Of a stretch of 64,000 nt of DNA, positions 47,611 through 58,211 are shown in pieces. Position numbers and translations under genes: made by a program. The notes beneath the pieces were generated by a model. That model ran no database searches. It saw nothing but the letters and a program-made list of their open reading frames with translations, and was not told the DNA's origin. The first letter of the stretch is position 1, and the number at the start of each line of letters is the position of its first letter. The stretch is from Gonatopus flavifemur (Eukaryota > Arthropoda > Insecta > Hymenoptera > Dryinidae): contig JAFFJZ010000002.1 of NCBI GenBank assembly GCA_018340375.1, positions 12,542,001-12,606,000 of the forward strand, in the 5' to 3' direction.

Positions 47611-48094
47611 CACGGTGTATCATATAGGTGACACAAGTTCATATCTTGGCTGTATAAAGTTTTGTGATTTCAATGCTGCTCTTCACATTGCTATCACTAG
47701 CAGCGCCACTTGATTTTAATGTACAGGTCATGTGATTTTGTTGACATTTATACAACTTCACACCCCGTACCCTAACAGCACAATGTGTCTCTGGGACGTT
47801 TTCTGAACGTTCTGAAAACCTCTCCTACGTTCTATAAACCTTCCATAAACGTTCCAGTGGCACGTTGTGCTGTCTGGGTACACTCAGTGCATGTGGCGCC
47901 GCGGTGGTGATCGAAGAAAGGACAGCATTAAAATCACAGTAATTTCTCAAACTAATGTCACCTATATGCAGGGATGCCAGCTCCTGCTTTTTTCTGTTTC
48001 CGTCATTGGTCGTTCCATACAACAGCTGTACGTGGTACGCTGATCCATCGGAAAAAGCAGCAGGCTGGCAACGCTGCCTATATGATACACCGTG
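47611..48094. mobile_element. Non-autonomous element with perfect 18-bp TIRs
   Basis: CACGGTGTATCATATAGG at the left and its exact reverse complement at the right. Two inner foldbacks: arms at about 47624-47710 and 47880-47970 (TGATTTCAATGCTG against TGATTTTAATGCTG; CAGCGCCAC against GGCGCCAC), with the small element at 47770-47878 in its loop, and arms at 47970-48090 (ATGCCAGCTCCTGC and GCAGCAGGCTGGCAAC). No target duplication is evident. No transposase. Confidence 0.8.
47770..47878. mobile_element. Miniature element, ACGTT words, TA duplication (copy 1 of 3)
   Basis: Left CCCTAACAGCACAATGTGTC; right in reverse complement CCCAGACAGCACAACGTGCC. TA is on both sides. The 109-bp interior steps ACGTTTTCTGA, ACGTTCTGAA, ACGTTCTATA, AACGTTCC at about 10 bp. 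Relatives are at 50589-50678 and 63744-63832. Confidence 0.85.
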
Positions 48095-48099
48095 GGTCA

Positions 48100-48303
48100 C
48101 ACTGAGAAAACACCAGGTTTGCCTCCATCCTGTGAGAGTCTGGATACGGCGAATTCCACCGCGCGGTTGAGTCAACTGAATACCGATTGAAATGACTGAG
48201 CGGAGATTTATTTCAATCGATATTCAGTTGACTCAACTGCGGGGCGGAATTCGCCGTATCCAAACTCTTACGAGGTTAGCCCCACTATTTTTTTTGCTCA
48301 GCG
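48100..48303. mobile_element. Group I hairpin element adjoining the 18-bp-TIR element
   Basis: Left CACTGAGAAAACACCAGGTT; right in reverse complement CGCTGAGCAAAAAAAATAGT. The long inner arms share GGATACGGCGAATTCC and GTTGAGTCAACTGAATA. The flanks are CA and TA, so the duplication is either decayed or absent. It is 204 bp. Confidence 0.82.
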
Positions 48304-48579
48304 TAGATTTAATAGACTTTTTCAATGGAAAACCCACTGTATTTCACAAAAACTCATTGGAAAGTATAAAATGTTCTCGCGTGAATCCCGGTAAATTTGA
48401 TTTAAGCGAGAGAGTGATAGTCACTCTTTCTCTGTCGCTCGTCCGACTTATTCCGCATGGTGGGAGAAAAAGGAAGGGGTCAATGGGGTGAGTAAAAATG
48501 GTCTCGGTCTCGAATCTCGCGCCACTGTTTGGTCCTCGCAAGGCTTCACGAAGCTCATAAGAGAGTCTTGCGAGGCCTC

Positions 48580-49187
48580 CACAGTAAAAAGTAAAACTTA
48601 AAGTGATCCCGAATATCAGCTTAAAAATGCAGTCAAAAGTACTCGAGAAAAAATGAATTAGATCTAAAGAGATCTGATTGGATCTAATTAGATCTCTTTA
48701 GATAAAAAAAATGGAATCACAGTAGATCTACTTAGATCTGAGTCTAAGATCTGGGCCAGATCAGTTGAGTCTGAGGAGATCTAAGCAGATCTATTTAGAT
48801 CTACAGAAATCTAAATACAAGAAGAGCTGTGAAGTGTGCTTAGATCTGCGTAGATCTATCTATTCAGATCCAAGGAGATCTGTCTCATCCCATTTTTTTT
48901 TATCTAAAGAGATATCATTTGATTTAATGAGATCTGATTAGATCTCTTTAGATCTAATTCATATTTTCTCGGGTAGCGCCTATTCCAACTGAAAGTAAGC
49001 AATGAAAGAGACTGAATTCCAGTCAATTTCATCTTACTTTGGAAATCAAGATGGAATTCTATCTTTTCAAATCTATCAAACCAGTCTTTTTCATTCCTTA
49101 CTTTCAGTTGGAATAGGCGCTACTTTTGGCTGCATTTTCAAGGTGATATTCGGGATCGCTTTAAGTTTCACTTTTTACTTGTCGCAA
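48580..49187. mobile_element. Group I hairpin split by an AGATCT-array element
   Basis: Left CACAGTAAAAAGTAAAACTT; right in reverse complement GACAAGTAAAAAGTGAAACT. The arms are about 110 bp and share GATCCCGAATATCA, AAAATGCAG and GCGCCTATTCCAACTGAAAG. Removing 48642-48974 plus one TA makes the left arm continuous (AAAAGTAGCGCC), exactly as in the right arm. The restored length is about 273 bp. Confidence 0.9.
48642..48974. mobile_element. AGATCT-array hairpin element, TA duplication
   Basis: Left CTCGAGAAAAAATGAATTAG; right in reverse complement CCCGAGAAAATATGAATTAG. It contains about fifteen exact AGATCT words, most spaced by four other bases so that they repeat every 10 bp (AGATCTAAAG, AGATCTACTT, AGATCTAAGC). 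The uninterrupted opposite arm of its host proves the 2-bp TA duplication (48640-48641 and 48975-48976). Confidence 0.92.
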
Positions 49188-49249
49188 GACCTCGTGATAG
49201 TCTAAGCAGTTACCAGAGTAATATCTACTAGGGTTAAAACAAAATTAAT

Positions 49250-49431
49250 ACCGTAAAAAGTCAGACTGAATGTGGTTGCAACTTACTTCAAAATTTGACT
49301 AAAATTAAGTCTCTTCCATTGAGTCGGCATTTGTTTTTCAGGTTTAATTTTAGTGGAGACAGGGCTAGCTTTAGTTGCACTTTAATATAAGCTGATATTC
49401 AGAGAGGAAGTGAGTTTCACTTTTTACTGTG
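49250..49431. mobile_element. Group I element related to 48580-49187
   Basis: Right end in reverse complement CACAGTAAAAAGTGAAACTC; left end ACCGTAAAAAGTCAGACTGA. CTGATATTCAGAGAGG and related inner words resemble the larger relative. The left terminus is decayed. Confidence 0.6.
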
Positions 49432-50114
49432 AAATACTGGTACAAATTTCAAATCATGAATGCAGAATCTTTTAATCGAGACGATATCGATACCAGTCCA
49501 ACGATATTACACGATACCGAGACGATATCTTTTGAAATATCGTCTCGTCTCGAATGCACCCCTAAATAAACAGTCCAGAACTCCACTTTATTCACACCAA
49601 AAGAATGCCTAAAATGTTTTGTCCTGGGAATTTTTCACTTGGAGAAATTAAAGTGCGTATTTGAGTTCCTACAAAGTGTTGTTCGTCTGGTCACAGGGGC
49701 CAAAGGAGGTTCTCCCTTGTTCATAATCCACGCAACGTTTGCGCGCTCTGTCTTTGGAATAACTCTAAAATAATTAATTGAATGAGAATTCTCATCCACT
49801 GCTGGTATAAGAACTGGTAGAGTTATGGTATTTGTATTATTAATATTTTGAATAATTATCTTGAAATATTGAGTGGGCATTCAACACGGTGCATGCAGGA
49901 TCTAAATTATAGCCAAGTTGGCAAAATCTCAAAAGACCTAACTCACAGTGAAAGTGTCACACACAACATTTTGATGACCTATCATTTCATTCCTATCGGA
50001 AAATAGGTGGGTTGAATAAATTTAGAGGAAAAGCAATTGACAATTCATTTGCTTGTTATTCAAGAAGTCTTCATGACGATTGTTCCGTTTATAAATCATC
50101 TGAACTGATAACTT

Positions 50115-50411
50115 CCTGAGGAAAACAGATTAGATCTACTGAGATCTAGGTAGATCTCTTGAGATATATGTCGATCTCTTCAGATCTAAATTTTGGCGAA
50201 AAAGAAAGAGCTACGGAGATCCACAGAGATCTCCAGCAATCTTTTCGAATTTTTCGATATTTTTTTGGATTCAGTGAATATCAGAAAACTCCAAAGATTG
50301 TTGCCTGAGTTGAGATGTTCGGATGTTAGTAGATATGAACAGATTTGTGGAGATTTTTGCCCAAATTTATATCTGACGAGATCCATTTAGATCTAATCTT
50401 TTTTCCTCGGG
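50115..50411. mobile_element. Second AGATCT-array element
   Basis: Left CCTGAGGAAAACAGATTAGA; right in reverse complement CCCGAGGAAAAAAGATTAGA. The left part carries six AGATCT-type words at exact 10-bp steps (50130-50185), with a decayed matching array at the right. The middle has an inverted pair around AGATTGTTG/CAGCAATCT. No clear duplication is seen. Confidence 0.8.
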
Positions 50412-50588
50412 TCCAATAAGAAGGAAAATTTGGTAGCTCCAACCAAAATTTCTACGGAAGGTCCTACGAAATCAGTTTCAGTTCAAAGAATCAAACGTGA
50501 TTTGGTCAAATCATTTGGTTGGGCGTATAATAACAAAATGTTCCAGTACAGGTAACAAAACAGTTTTTTCAGTGTTATTTCGCAAGAA

Positions 50589-50678
50589 TCCTGACAGCAA
50601 AATGTGTCTCTCAGCAAAAAATCTCTACGTTTCATGAATCTTGTATAAACGTTCCAGTGGCACGTTGTGCTGTCAGGG
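50589..50678. mobile_element. Miniature element, ACGTT words, AA duplication (copy 2 of 3)
   Basis: Left TCCTGACAGCAAAATGTGTC; right in reverse complement CCCTGACAGCACAACGTGCC. AA is on both sides. It is 90 bp and shares AAACGTTCCAGTGGCAC with the other two copies. Confidence 0.85.
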
Positions 50679-52672
50679 AAAGACTTTTCATAAACTCTTG
50701 TGAATGTACAATAACCACAAACCATCCTTATCCGGTTAATTAATGAATAAAGCTAGACGTTGTGCGAACTTTCCTGATCCTGGTCCCTCTTCTCGATCCA
50801 TTCATTCCATTCTAACTCACCCACCTTCTAGTATGCTAACAAAATTCTTCACGACTTCTCATAATCTCAATTTATCCATTAAGCATTCGTTCTGAACCAT
50901 AGAAACGTTCAAGTATAGTCATAATAATATCAAAAACACTCATATTACTCCTGCAAAGTGCTGCATACAATCGTTCCATTTATCACAGCGCATTCCTTGT
51001 TTCTTTCGACTTCGGTATTTCCATAACTATTTTTATCTCAAGTTATGATGACTCCTCGAACTCATTATTGCATCAAAAGTGGTAGGTTGAGATGTTACTG
51101 AATTCAGATATCCTTCGTGAAATACATTAGTATTCATACATTGAGAGAAGGGATCTCCCAGCGCGTTAGTTAGTCCGACGTATTTAAACATATTTTGATG
51201 ATCAGAGGAGCATTTACTTTCGCCTACGGTCGTCATTTGGACAAGTACAGAATCATATAGAAAGACGACTTGTTTAAAAGAAAGTACTGTAACAGAATCA
51301 TGCGAAGAGAACTGGTTTTCGCTTTCGACTTTTGTTCTCGCAAAGAAAAGAGAAGATAATAGCGGCTATCCGAGAATTTGCCATGTCTTTCGTAATAAAG
51401 ATGATACACGTTCCGAGATGATCATCGTTTGTACTGGCATATCTTATATAGTAGTACATTGTGTACCTTCGCACGTCATAGCAAGAAGAAAGCGAAATGT
51501 ACTTCTCATTCTGCTTTTTTATTTCTATTCTGGTCACTTTCGGCTTCATTCTTCAGCATGTTTTTGTTTATAAGCTTTGTAACGTTCGGATATATGAGTG
51601 TTTCTCCCTATGAGTGAGTTGACCTGGATATTTATGGGTGTTCTTGACAGAAGAAATGACGTTTTTTATAAACAGAGATGTGAACGTTCGCAACAACATC
51701 GTGAAATTGTGAAAACTTGCAGATATCGAATACTTCGAGTTCGAATAATCGAAGAATGTTCTGAGAAATATTGAAATTCCATCGGTTGTGTTGATTCTTC
51801 CGATACTCGAATATCAGGGGAATATCCAATAGCATTGTAACGAAATTTCATCTAGGGTGATAAAATTCAATTGATCTTTGATACTTATGGGATGATCGTA
51901 TCTGAACTGAGATGTCAGTTCTGGTTTGCTGAATAATGCTACGAGTCTTTTACGAATACTTCAAGGTATTTACTTTTCAATCCACTGATCGGTTCAGTAT
52001 TTTTCTACTTCACTTCATACGATTACGGAAAACATTGCCATCTGTAACATTTTGACAGCTGGAAAAGGTTCTCGAGCCAAAGGATTTCATTTTTCCTGCT
52101 TGGGAGTTGAAAAAATGTGTATTATAGAGGATTATTATTTGCAAAAAATCATGAGCCGATGACGAATTCATCCGGATTCGTTAGAATTAGGACACCAAGG
52201 AAAGTAGACGATACAAAATACCAAAGTAGGGATAATCCAAGCCTGTCTTCATCTTGACCACAAAGTGAAGTGGCTTCGAATCACGATTCTCTCAGCCGAA
52301 ATGGCTTACATTATTTCTGCACCATTCCTGACAGGAGTGACAAAGGAAATCACACATGTTGTTGTTCCATGGAGGATACAGGACTTAAATATATTTTCAT
52401 ACCCCCAAAGTACTATTTCATATTTGAGACCACAAGTCCTCTGGAGCTGGAGATAGGCTCACGCCCTGGCGCAAGCTGTGTTTCCATTCTCTTCCCACCT
52501 TTCGCTCTACATAACTCGCTTGTATACCTCACTTTCTCGAAGGGATGTACAGTTCTCTTGCCAAGTTTCTATAATCCTCAGATCTGATATCAGCATCTCC
52601 TAGATGAAGATGGATAATTCTGTGTTGAAAACAATTCAAGCTCTTCTTCCAGGACTTGTTCTATATTCTTCG
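50679..52672. other. No gene recognised
   Basis: About 2 kb. Frames at 52265-52456 and 52270-52587 overlap in different frames and are not recognised. No repeat ends are seen. Confidence 0.4.
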
Positions 52673-52940
52673 CACAAAGGGAAAAGAACTCGCTATTACA
52701 GTGGAACTTAATTTTTCTGGGTACCTTTCTGCGAGAGCAGCGATTTTTCATATGTGGCAGCAAAGAATGTTTGCTTGTCCAGTAAAGTTTGGTAGCTATT
52801 CTGTATATAATGCTGAAAGTTTTGCTAGTCTAGCATTCAGCTGGCTGTGGCAGTGAATTTTTTGCAGAGTTACCAAAAAGATTTGCTCTTGTATAAATCA
52901 TACCTCGATTTGCCACGGCAACAAATTTTTCTTCTCCGTG
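52673..52940. mobile_element. Group I element with TTTGCTG words (copy 2 of 3)
   Basis: Left CACAAAGGGAAAAGAACTCG; right in reverse complement CACGGAGAAGAAAAATTTGT. The block TATGTGGCAGCAAAGAATGT and the following GGTAGCTATTCTGTATATAAT match the copy at 45995. It is 268 bp. The duplication is not evident. Confidence 0.75.
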
Positions 52941-55934
52941 ATTGAAAGATTGAAAAAATTCATTCAAATGTTACAAATTCTCAAACGAGCCTCTATCATC
53001 ATCCAAGGCACCCTGAACTCCACTAGGATTCAATGAAGGACATGATATCCTTCCAAAGCACACTGTGAAAAAAATGCAGATCTTTTTTCCTACTTCCGCA
53101 CGAAAGATAAATAAATTTCCGTGTCATTGATTCCGAAGTTGTCCATAAACATTTCATACACCGTAATGACATCCTATTTACACATAATATCTCATTATCC
53201 ACACCAGAAAAGTATTTCATTCTCTCTCCACAATCTCCGCTCATTCATTGCTATACGAAATGAAAACTCATTCGATTCATTGACTCCTTACGATCTTCAA
53301 TCACTCGAATCGATACGATTTCACCGTTTAATATTCAATGAAATGAAAATTAATAAGTACGAATGTACCGTGTAAGCCCCAGTTTTGATATTTCATGACA
53401 ATTACGAGTCTTCTCTGGAATAAATACGAGACCCAATAACATTGTCGTGCATTTCTTTTTGCTTTCGCATAAATCTCACTGGTTTCATGCATAATCATAC
53501 GTGTTGCGCACAAATTGGAGCGCATTGAAAATCAATAATTCATTTACCAACATCGATAATGAAAAATGAAACGTAATAAGGTGAAAATCAACGTGGGTCG
53601 TAAAAGTGAAAACAATATGAAGAGATTGGAAGAGCTTCGGCATTGAGCACACGGGTGGAGTGATGAAATGTGCTGCCACTGACTGCGCTTTCTTCTGGGC
53701 TGTACATGTCGTCGCTGTGCTGTATCGTTGCTGCAACACGAACACGAGGGCACCATGCAGGGTATGTGGTATGAGTAATGGCCCGGATGATAGGAACATC
53801 GGACACGGGGCTTGGGTAACGAATTTGCTTTTATATCCTTCTTCACGTATGTGGTACACATATTCCCGTACACACCGAGACACGTTCATTCATTTTATAT
53901 CCATTTCAAATTTTAAATGTCAGTCGTATGATTAACCCGACAGTCTTCTATTTTCAGATCAAAGAGTCTATGAGATTGTTTAATCGATAGATTGATCAAT
54001 CACCTTTCATTCGTCATGAGCTGGAGCACAAATTCGATGTCTCGAATGCTCGAATTGGAGGGAAATGGAAGAAGTGGATGATGGATATCGTAGCGATATC
54101 GTGATAAGAACAATTCGACGATTGCAATTGATTTCCGCATGAAATCATTTTACTGTGACAAGATCGAGACATCAGTTCTGATTCAGTTTGCCATCGATTT
54201 AATTTACAGGGAATGTAAATGCTGATTGATTTCATTTTCAAGCTCCACTCTGGAGTTGGTTACGAGAAGAGGGTGTAACCAAATTCGTGATCAATGTTTG
54301 TGATTTCCATTATAGTGTCATATCTCATCTGTTGTATAAATAACCAAAATCATTTTACCTTTCCCAATGTTGCCAAAGTTTGAATAACGACATACTTTTC
54401 TGTTTCAAAGAATCTATTGAACGAACCCATTGAAGAATTCGATTTAATACAAACTTTGAAACTGTAAATAACCATTCACACCTGTTGAAACTCGTTGAAA
54501 CCGATTGAGATCCATTAAATGAATGAGATTCAATGAGAATTCAATAGGTTTGAATGGTCATTTAACGTTCCAAAGTTTGCATCAAATTTAATTAATTAAT
54601 GGACTCCAATAGACTTTTGTTGGAATTATTAAACACCCAAAATCTTGCAGTGCATTCTTTGAATGAATTCTCCAGTTTCGCAGAATTGATTCGCCCATGC
54701 AGTACAGAAGGTCTCAGTGATGTTTCAGAATATGGATGCAATGTTGTAATGTCTCTGTAGTTTCGTAGCGATATTCTGAGATATTCTGGAAACATTTGTG
54801 CTGTGTGGGCGAAAAGATAGATAACGATGATCTATTAGGCTTTGTAAGTTTGAATTGTCGTTTCACTTCTATAGAACATTGAAACTTCAACGACAACGCG
54901 TTTCAGACCATTCTGTGTCTGAAAGATATTCTTCAGACACAAATGTTTTATCAGGATTGGGTACTCAACCCACTGAATTTATCACACTTCCATAAAATAT
55001 TCACCGCATACGTCAGAATAAATTTTTCCTCACACTTGATTTTCCATCCAACCCCACAGTTATCCCATCAAATTCCACTACATATAATTATTCAACATTT
55101 TCGGAGGATATTTTTTAGTTGATGATCTACTCAATACTGTCGTAGTTAACTTTCACTGACCACTTATTGCCTCATTTTATAATCTTATTTGATACTTTCA
55201 CCTTGAGTCTTCACACCACACACACCCACTTAACAACTTCATAACTCTATTTGATTTATCCACTTTGTAATTTGAAACAACCTCCACCTACTCTAACACT
55301 TTCATGTAACTACTGCGCTTTAAAGCTCCAATCATGAACCCGGCCATTTACATTCTCGGTACCCGCTTTGTACAACAATCTTTCATTTCTTCCTGAACAG
55401 AGAGAAAAAAATTTGATTGCCAATTCAGGGATAGGTACAATTTATTGTATCTCACAGCATTTGTGTTAAGTTTTATAACCTTTCAATTAGAACCCTTGAT
55501 GAATTAGTAGATCTCGGCTGGAATCGTAAAGGTGAAACTGCAATAATGTGATTATGTCGTTCGAATATTAGGACAACATTCTGATATCATTGGCGTATCT
55601 TTAACATAGCATTGTGGTGCCCTAATATTATCTGAGGACAATGTGAGAGTGGTTTTAAGTTTATTCGAAGATTATACTGAGGAAACGTTTGTTCCAGCCA
55701 AAGAAAATTTGGTTCACGATGATTAACAGTTTCTTACAGACAAATAAATTTTATTCGTCCTAAACAAGTTTTATTTAAGCCATCCGGGAAGTTTCTTTTC
55801 GTTTATTTCAGTTTATTGATGTAAACATCACAGATATGCACTAGACTTTTATTGAATATCCAGGATATTTGGGATGTCCAATACAGATCTGATGGACGTG
55901 GAATGGATATTGGCCATACATTTGGATATCTACA
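52941..55934. other. No gene recognised; foldback 54446-54582
   Basis: ATACAAACTTTGAAACTGTAA at 54446 is inverted at the right as TTAACGTTCCAAAGTTTGCAT, with ACCATTCACACC against GGTTTGAATGGT next to it and TTGAAAC/CAATGAGA words inside. A GC-richer patch at 53640-53830 has overlapping frames on both strands, none recognised. At 55398-55460 lies the relative of 26090-26250. Confidence 0.45.
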
Positions 55935-57420
55935 CTGAGAAGAAAGATTCGGTTGAATCACTGGGTGTTTCAGAATTCATCATTCGGATTTCTGTGGTGT
56001 ATTCTGCAGCCAAAATGCAATAATTTCCGGTTTGAAAAAAATTTTTGGAGGTTTAGTTTATCAGCTATAAGCATTTTTAGATTTTTTTTCAAGTCCAAAT
56101 AACCCATGTGTGTATGGACAAATGGCCCAATGATGGATCAAGCCTGGCACAAGACCTACCGAGACTTGTCTTGAACAATTTACCAAACTTGGCCCAGGCT
56201 TGGGAATGATGAGATCAGGTTAAGCTTGGGCCAGTGGTTTTGCCAGGCCCGGTGCAATTCGTTTACCAAGCATCAAGCAATGTTTCTTTGATCGCAGGTA
56301 TGGATGGGAAAAGTAATTGTTTCATATTTCAGTTCATGACTTCCTCCCTCAGAATACCGTACATGAATTATCTTGAAACGATAGAAAAAATGTGACAAGA
56401 CTGGGATGAGCTTGTATGATCATTGGAAAATTTGCGTTCTTCGATATTTCAATCAATTTCGATTCTATTGTTGAATTATGCTTAAACTGAGCTAATAAGA
56501 TCTCACTGAAATATCATAACATAAATCTTATGATGATCTCATCCCGTACAGAATCCAACATTGGAATCTCCCGAGTCACCCGAAAAACTGATGGTTCATC
56601 TTCAGTGTGTAGGATTAATTATAGCAGGCAGATCGGGCCAGCCCTCGCCCGATGATTATCCCCAAGTCTTCAACCATTGTAAATTCAAAATTCAGTCAAT
56701 ATTTATAAACATCGTGCCACTCATGTGGGCAATATTGGCACAATTGTTCTCAACGAATGCTCGATTTTTACACTTGTGCCAAGCTTGTACCGAATGTAGT
56801 GACCATTTAAAAAATATTAACAAATGTACCATGACTGACTATCCATTGGGAATAACGGGACAATCATGGAACAAGATTGGGCCAATTGTTCTTCACGGAG
56901 GTTTGTTTCTGACACATATGCCAACCTTGGGACAAGCTTGGGTTTTTTTTCAATCTTGGCAATACCTGCATGGGATTGTGTTTCACATTTTTGACCCCAA
57001 CATCATTCTCTGAGTTGAAAATCGCCGGATCGCTAGGGGACAAAAAGTCAATTACCCTATCATTCTTTGTTTCGGAGCTACAGCGATTTGAAGTTCTTTA
57101 GCTTTCAATCAATTAGAATTCAGCAACTTTAAATTACTATAGCTCCGGAACAAAGAATGATAGGATAATTGAATTTGTTCCCAGAGATCCAGTATTTTCC
57201 AATTTAGAGAATACGATGTTAGGGTCAAGAATGTAGAACACAATGCTGTTAGGTTATTTGAATTTGAAAAAAAAAATCTCAAAATGCCCATAGCTCAAAA
57301 ACTAAGCCTCCAAAAGATTTTTTGCAAACGGGAAATTATTGCATTTTGGCTGCAGCATACCCCCACCAGAAATCCGAATGAAGAATTCCGAAACACCCAG
57401 TATGCCCAACCAACATTTTT
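55935..57420. mobile_element. Large foldback element interrupted by a group II element
   Basis: The left arm starts CACTGAGAAGAAAGATTCGG. The arms are 170 bp or more and nearly identical in reverse complement: GGGTGTTTC, TTCGGATTTCTG, GCAGCCAAAATGCAATAATTT, and further in CCTATCATTCTTTGTTCCGG-like sequence with a centre near 57100. The right terminus no longer shows CTCAGTG, so the right end is approximate. The 56103-56974 element sits in the left arm. Confidence 0.8.
56103..56974. mobile_element. Group II TTGGCCCAA-type element inside a foldback arm
   Basis: Left CCCATGTGTGTATGGACAAA; right in reverse complement CCCATGCAGGTATTGCCAAG. The left end resembles those at 564 and 41728. The interior has GGCCCAGGCTTGG, CTTGGGCCAG and GGGCCAATTG words. 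The opposite arm of the host lacks it, showing the empty site. The 150-codon frame at 56561-57013 spans it and is not a credible gene. Confidence 0.75.
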
Positions 57421-57976
57421 TGTTGGCATAGCTGAAAATTTAGTGCGTTCAACCAAAATTTGGTTAGGTCGACTGAAAAGATCTTGCCAAATCACTTTCG
57501 GTTTGGGGAATTTAACGTGATCTGGTGAGACAAGTTGTTTAACGCAACCAAATTTTGGTAAGAAATGAAATTTGATAAAATGGATACTATGATGCAAACA
57601 AATGAAGCCGGAGAAGAATCTTGGTTTCGGTAACTTGTTGGTCGTTTGTGCCTTTTTTTCAACAAAAATTGACCAAAATCCATCAAAAATTCAACTCATC
57701 TCAATTTTAGTGATTTTCCGGTTATTTCGTGGCAATTTTCTGGGTTTTTACCTCAAAAATACTCAAAAGATTCCAAAAACGGACCACATTTTTTGATTAA
57801 CTTTTGGCGGCAGATTTGTTCCAAGCAACCATTGGTTTCCACTCACGAATAGGAATTTGTTAACATTATATGGTAAAAACCATCTGGGTAACCATTCTCT
57901 CACCAAATTTTTACCAAACCAAAAAATAACCGAAAGTAAACCATAATCATAAAAATTGGGCACTTTGGAGTCGCCA
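57421..57976. repeat. AACCAAATTTTGG-word stretch
   Basis: CCAAAATTTGGTT, AACCAAATTTTGG, TTGGTCGTTTG and CCAAATTTTTACC words occur in both orientations, probably one or more decayed foldbacks. I cannot set ends. Confidence 0.4.
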
Positions 57977-58211
57977 CACTGAGAAAAGTGAACTGTAACC
58001 ATTACCATGCGAAAATGGTAGTTGAAGGACAGAATCTCCAAGTTGATGATGTCGACTATGTTATTTGGTATCCATCTTCATGTAAATGGTAACCATTCCC
58101 ATGTGCATGAACATTCCTACGATTCTCAATAGTATCCGAAACCAAATTCGCGAAGCTGTCCCCCAATTACTATTTGTACATGATAATCATTACATTCCAC
58201 TTCTCTCAGTG
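57977..58211. mobile_element. Group I hairpin element, CA duplication, GGTAACCATTACC words
   Basis: Left CACTGAGAAAAGTGAACTGT; right in reverse complement CACTGAGAGAAGTGGAATGT. CA is on both sides (57975-57976 and 58212-58213). AACCATT, ATGGTA and GGTAACCATTCCC words repeat. It is 235 bp. Confidence 0.88.

Larger units (their letters stand above)
46705..49564. repeat. Inverted pair of hAT-like ends enclosing a nest of hairpins
   Basis: Left TAGGGCTGCACGAGAGGACG then AGACGATATTTC; right in reverse complement TAGGGGTGCATTCGAGACGAG then ACGATATTTC. Such TAGGGGTGC...CGAGACGA ends resemble hAT superfamily termini. No 8-bp target duplication is visible and no hAT transposase lies between, so these could be the ends of one hollowed-out element or two separate fragments. 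Confidence 0.4.

Noticed and set aside
53485..53935. Overlapping frames on both strands in a GC-richer patch
   Set aside because: Could hide an exon, but no residue pattern or splice structure supports one strand over the other.
56561..57013. 150-codon open frame
   Set aside because: It runs across a TTGGCCC-type element and its junction with a foldback arm, with no known domain.
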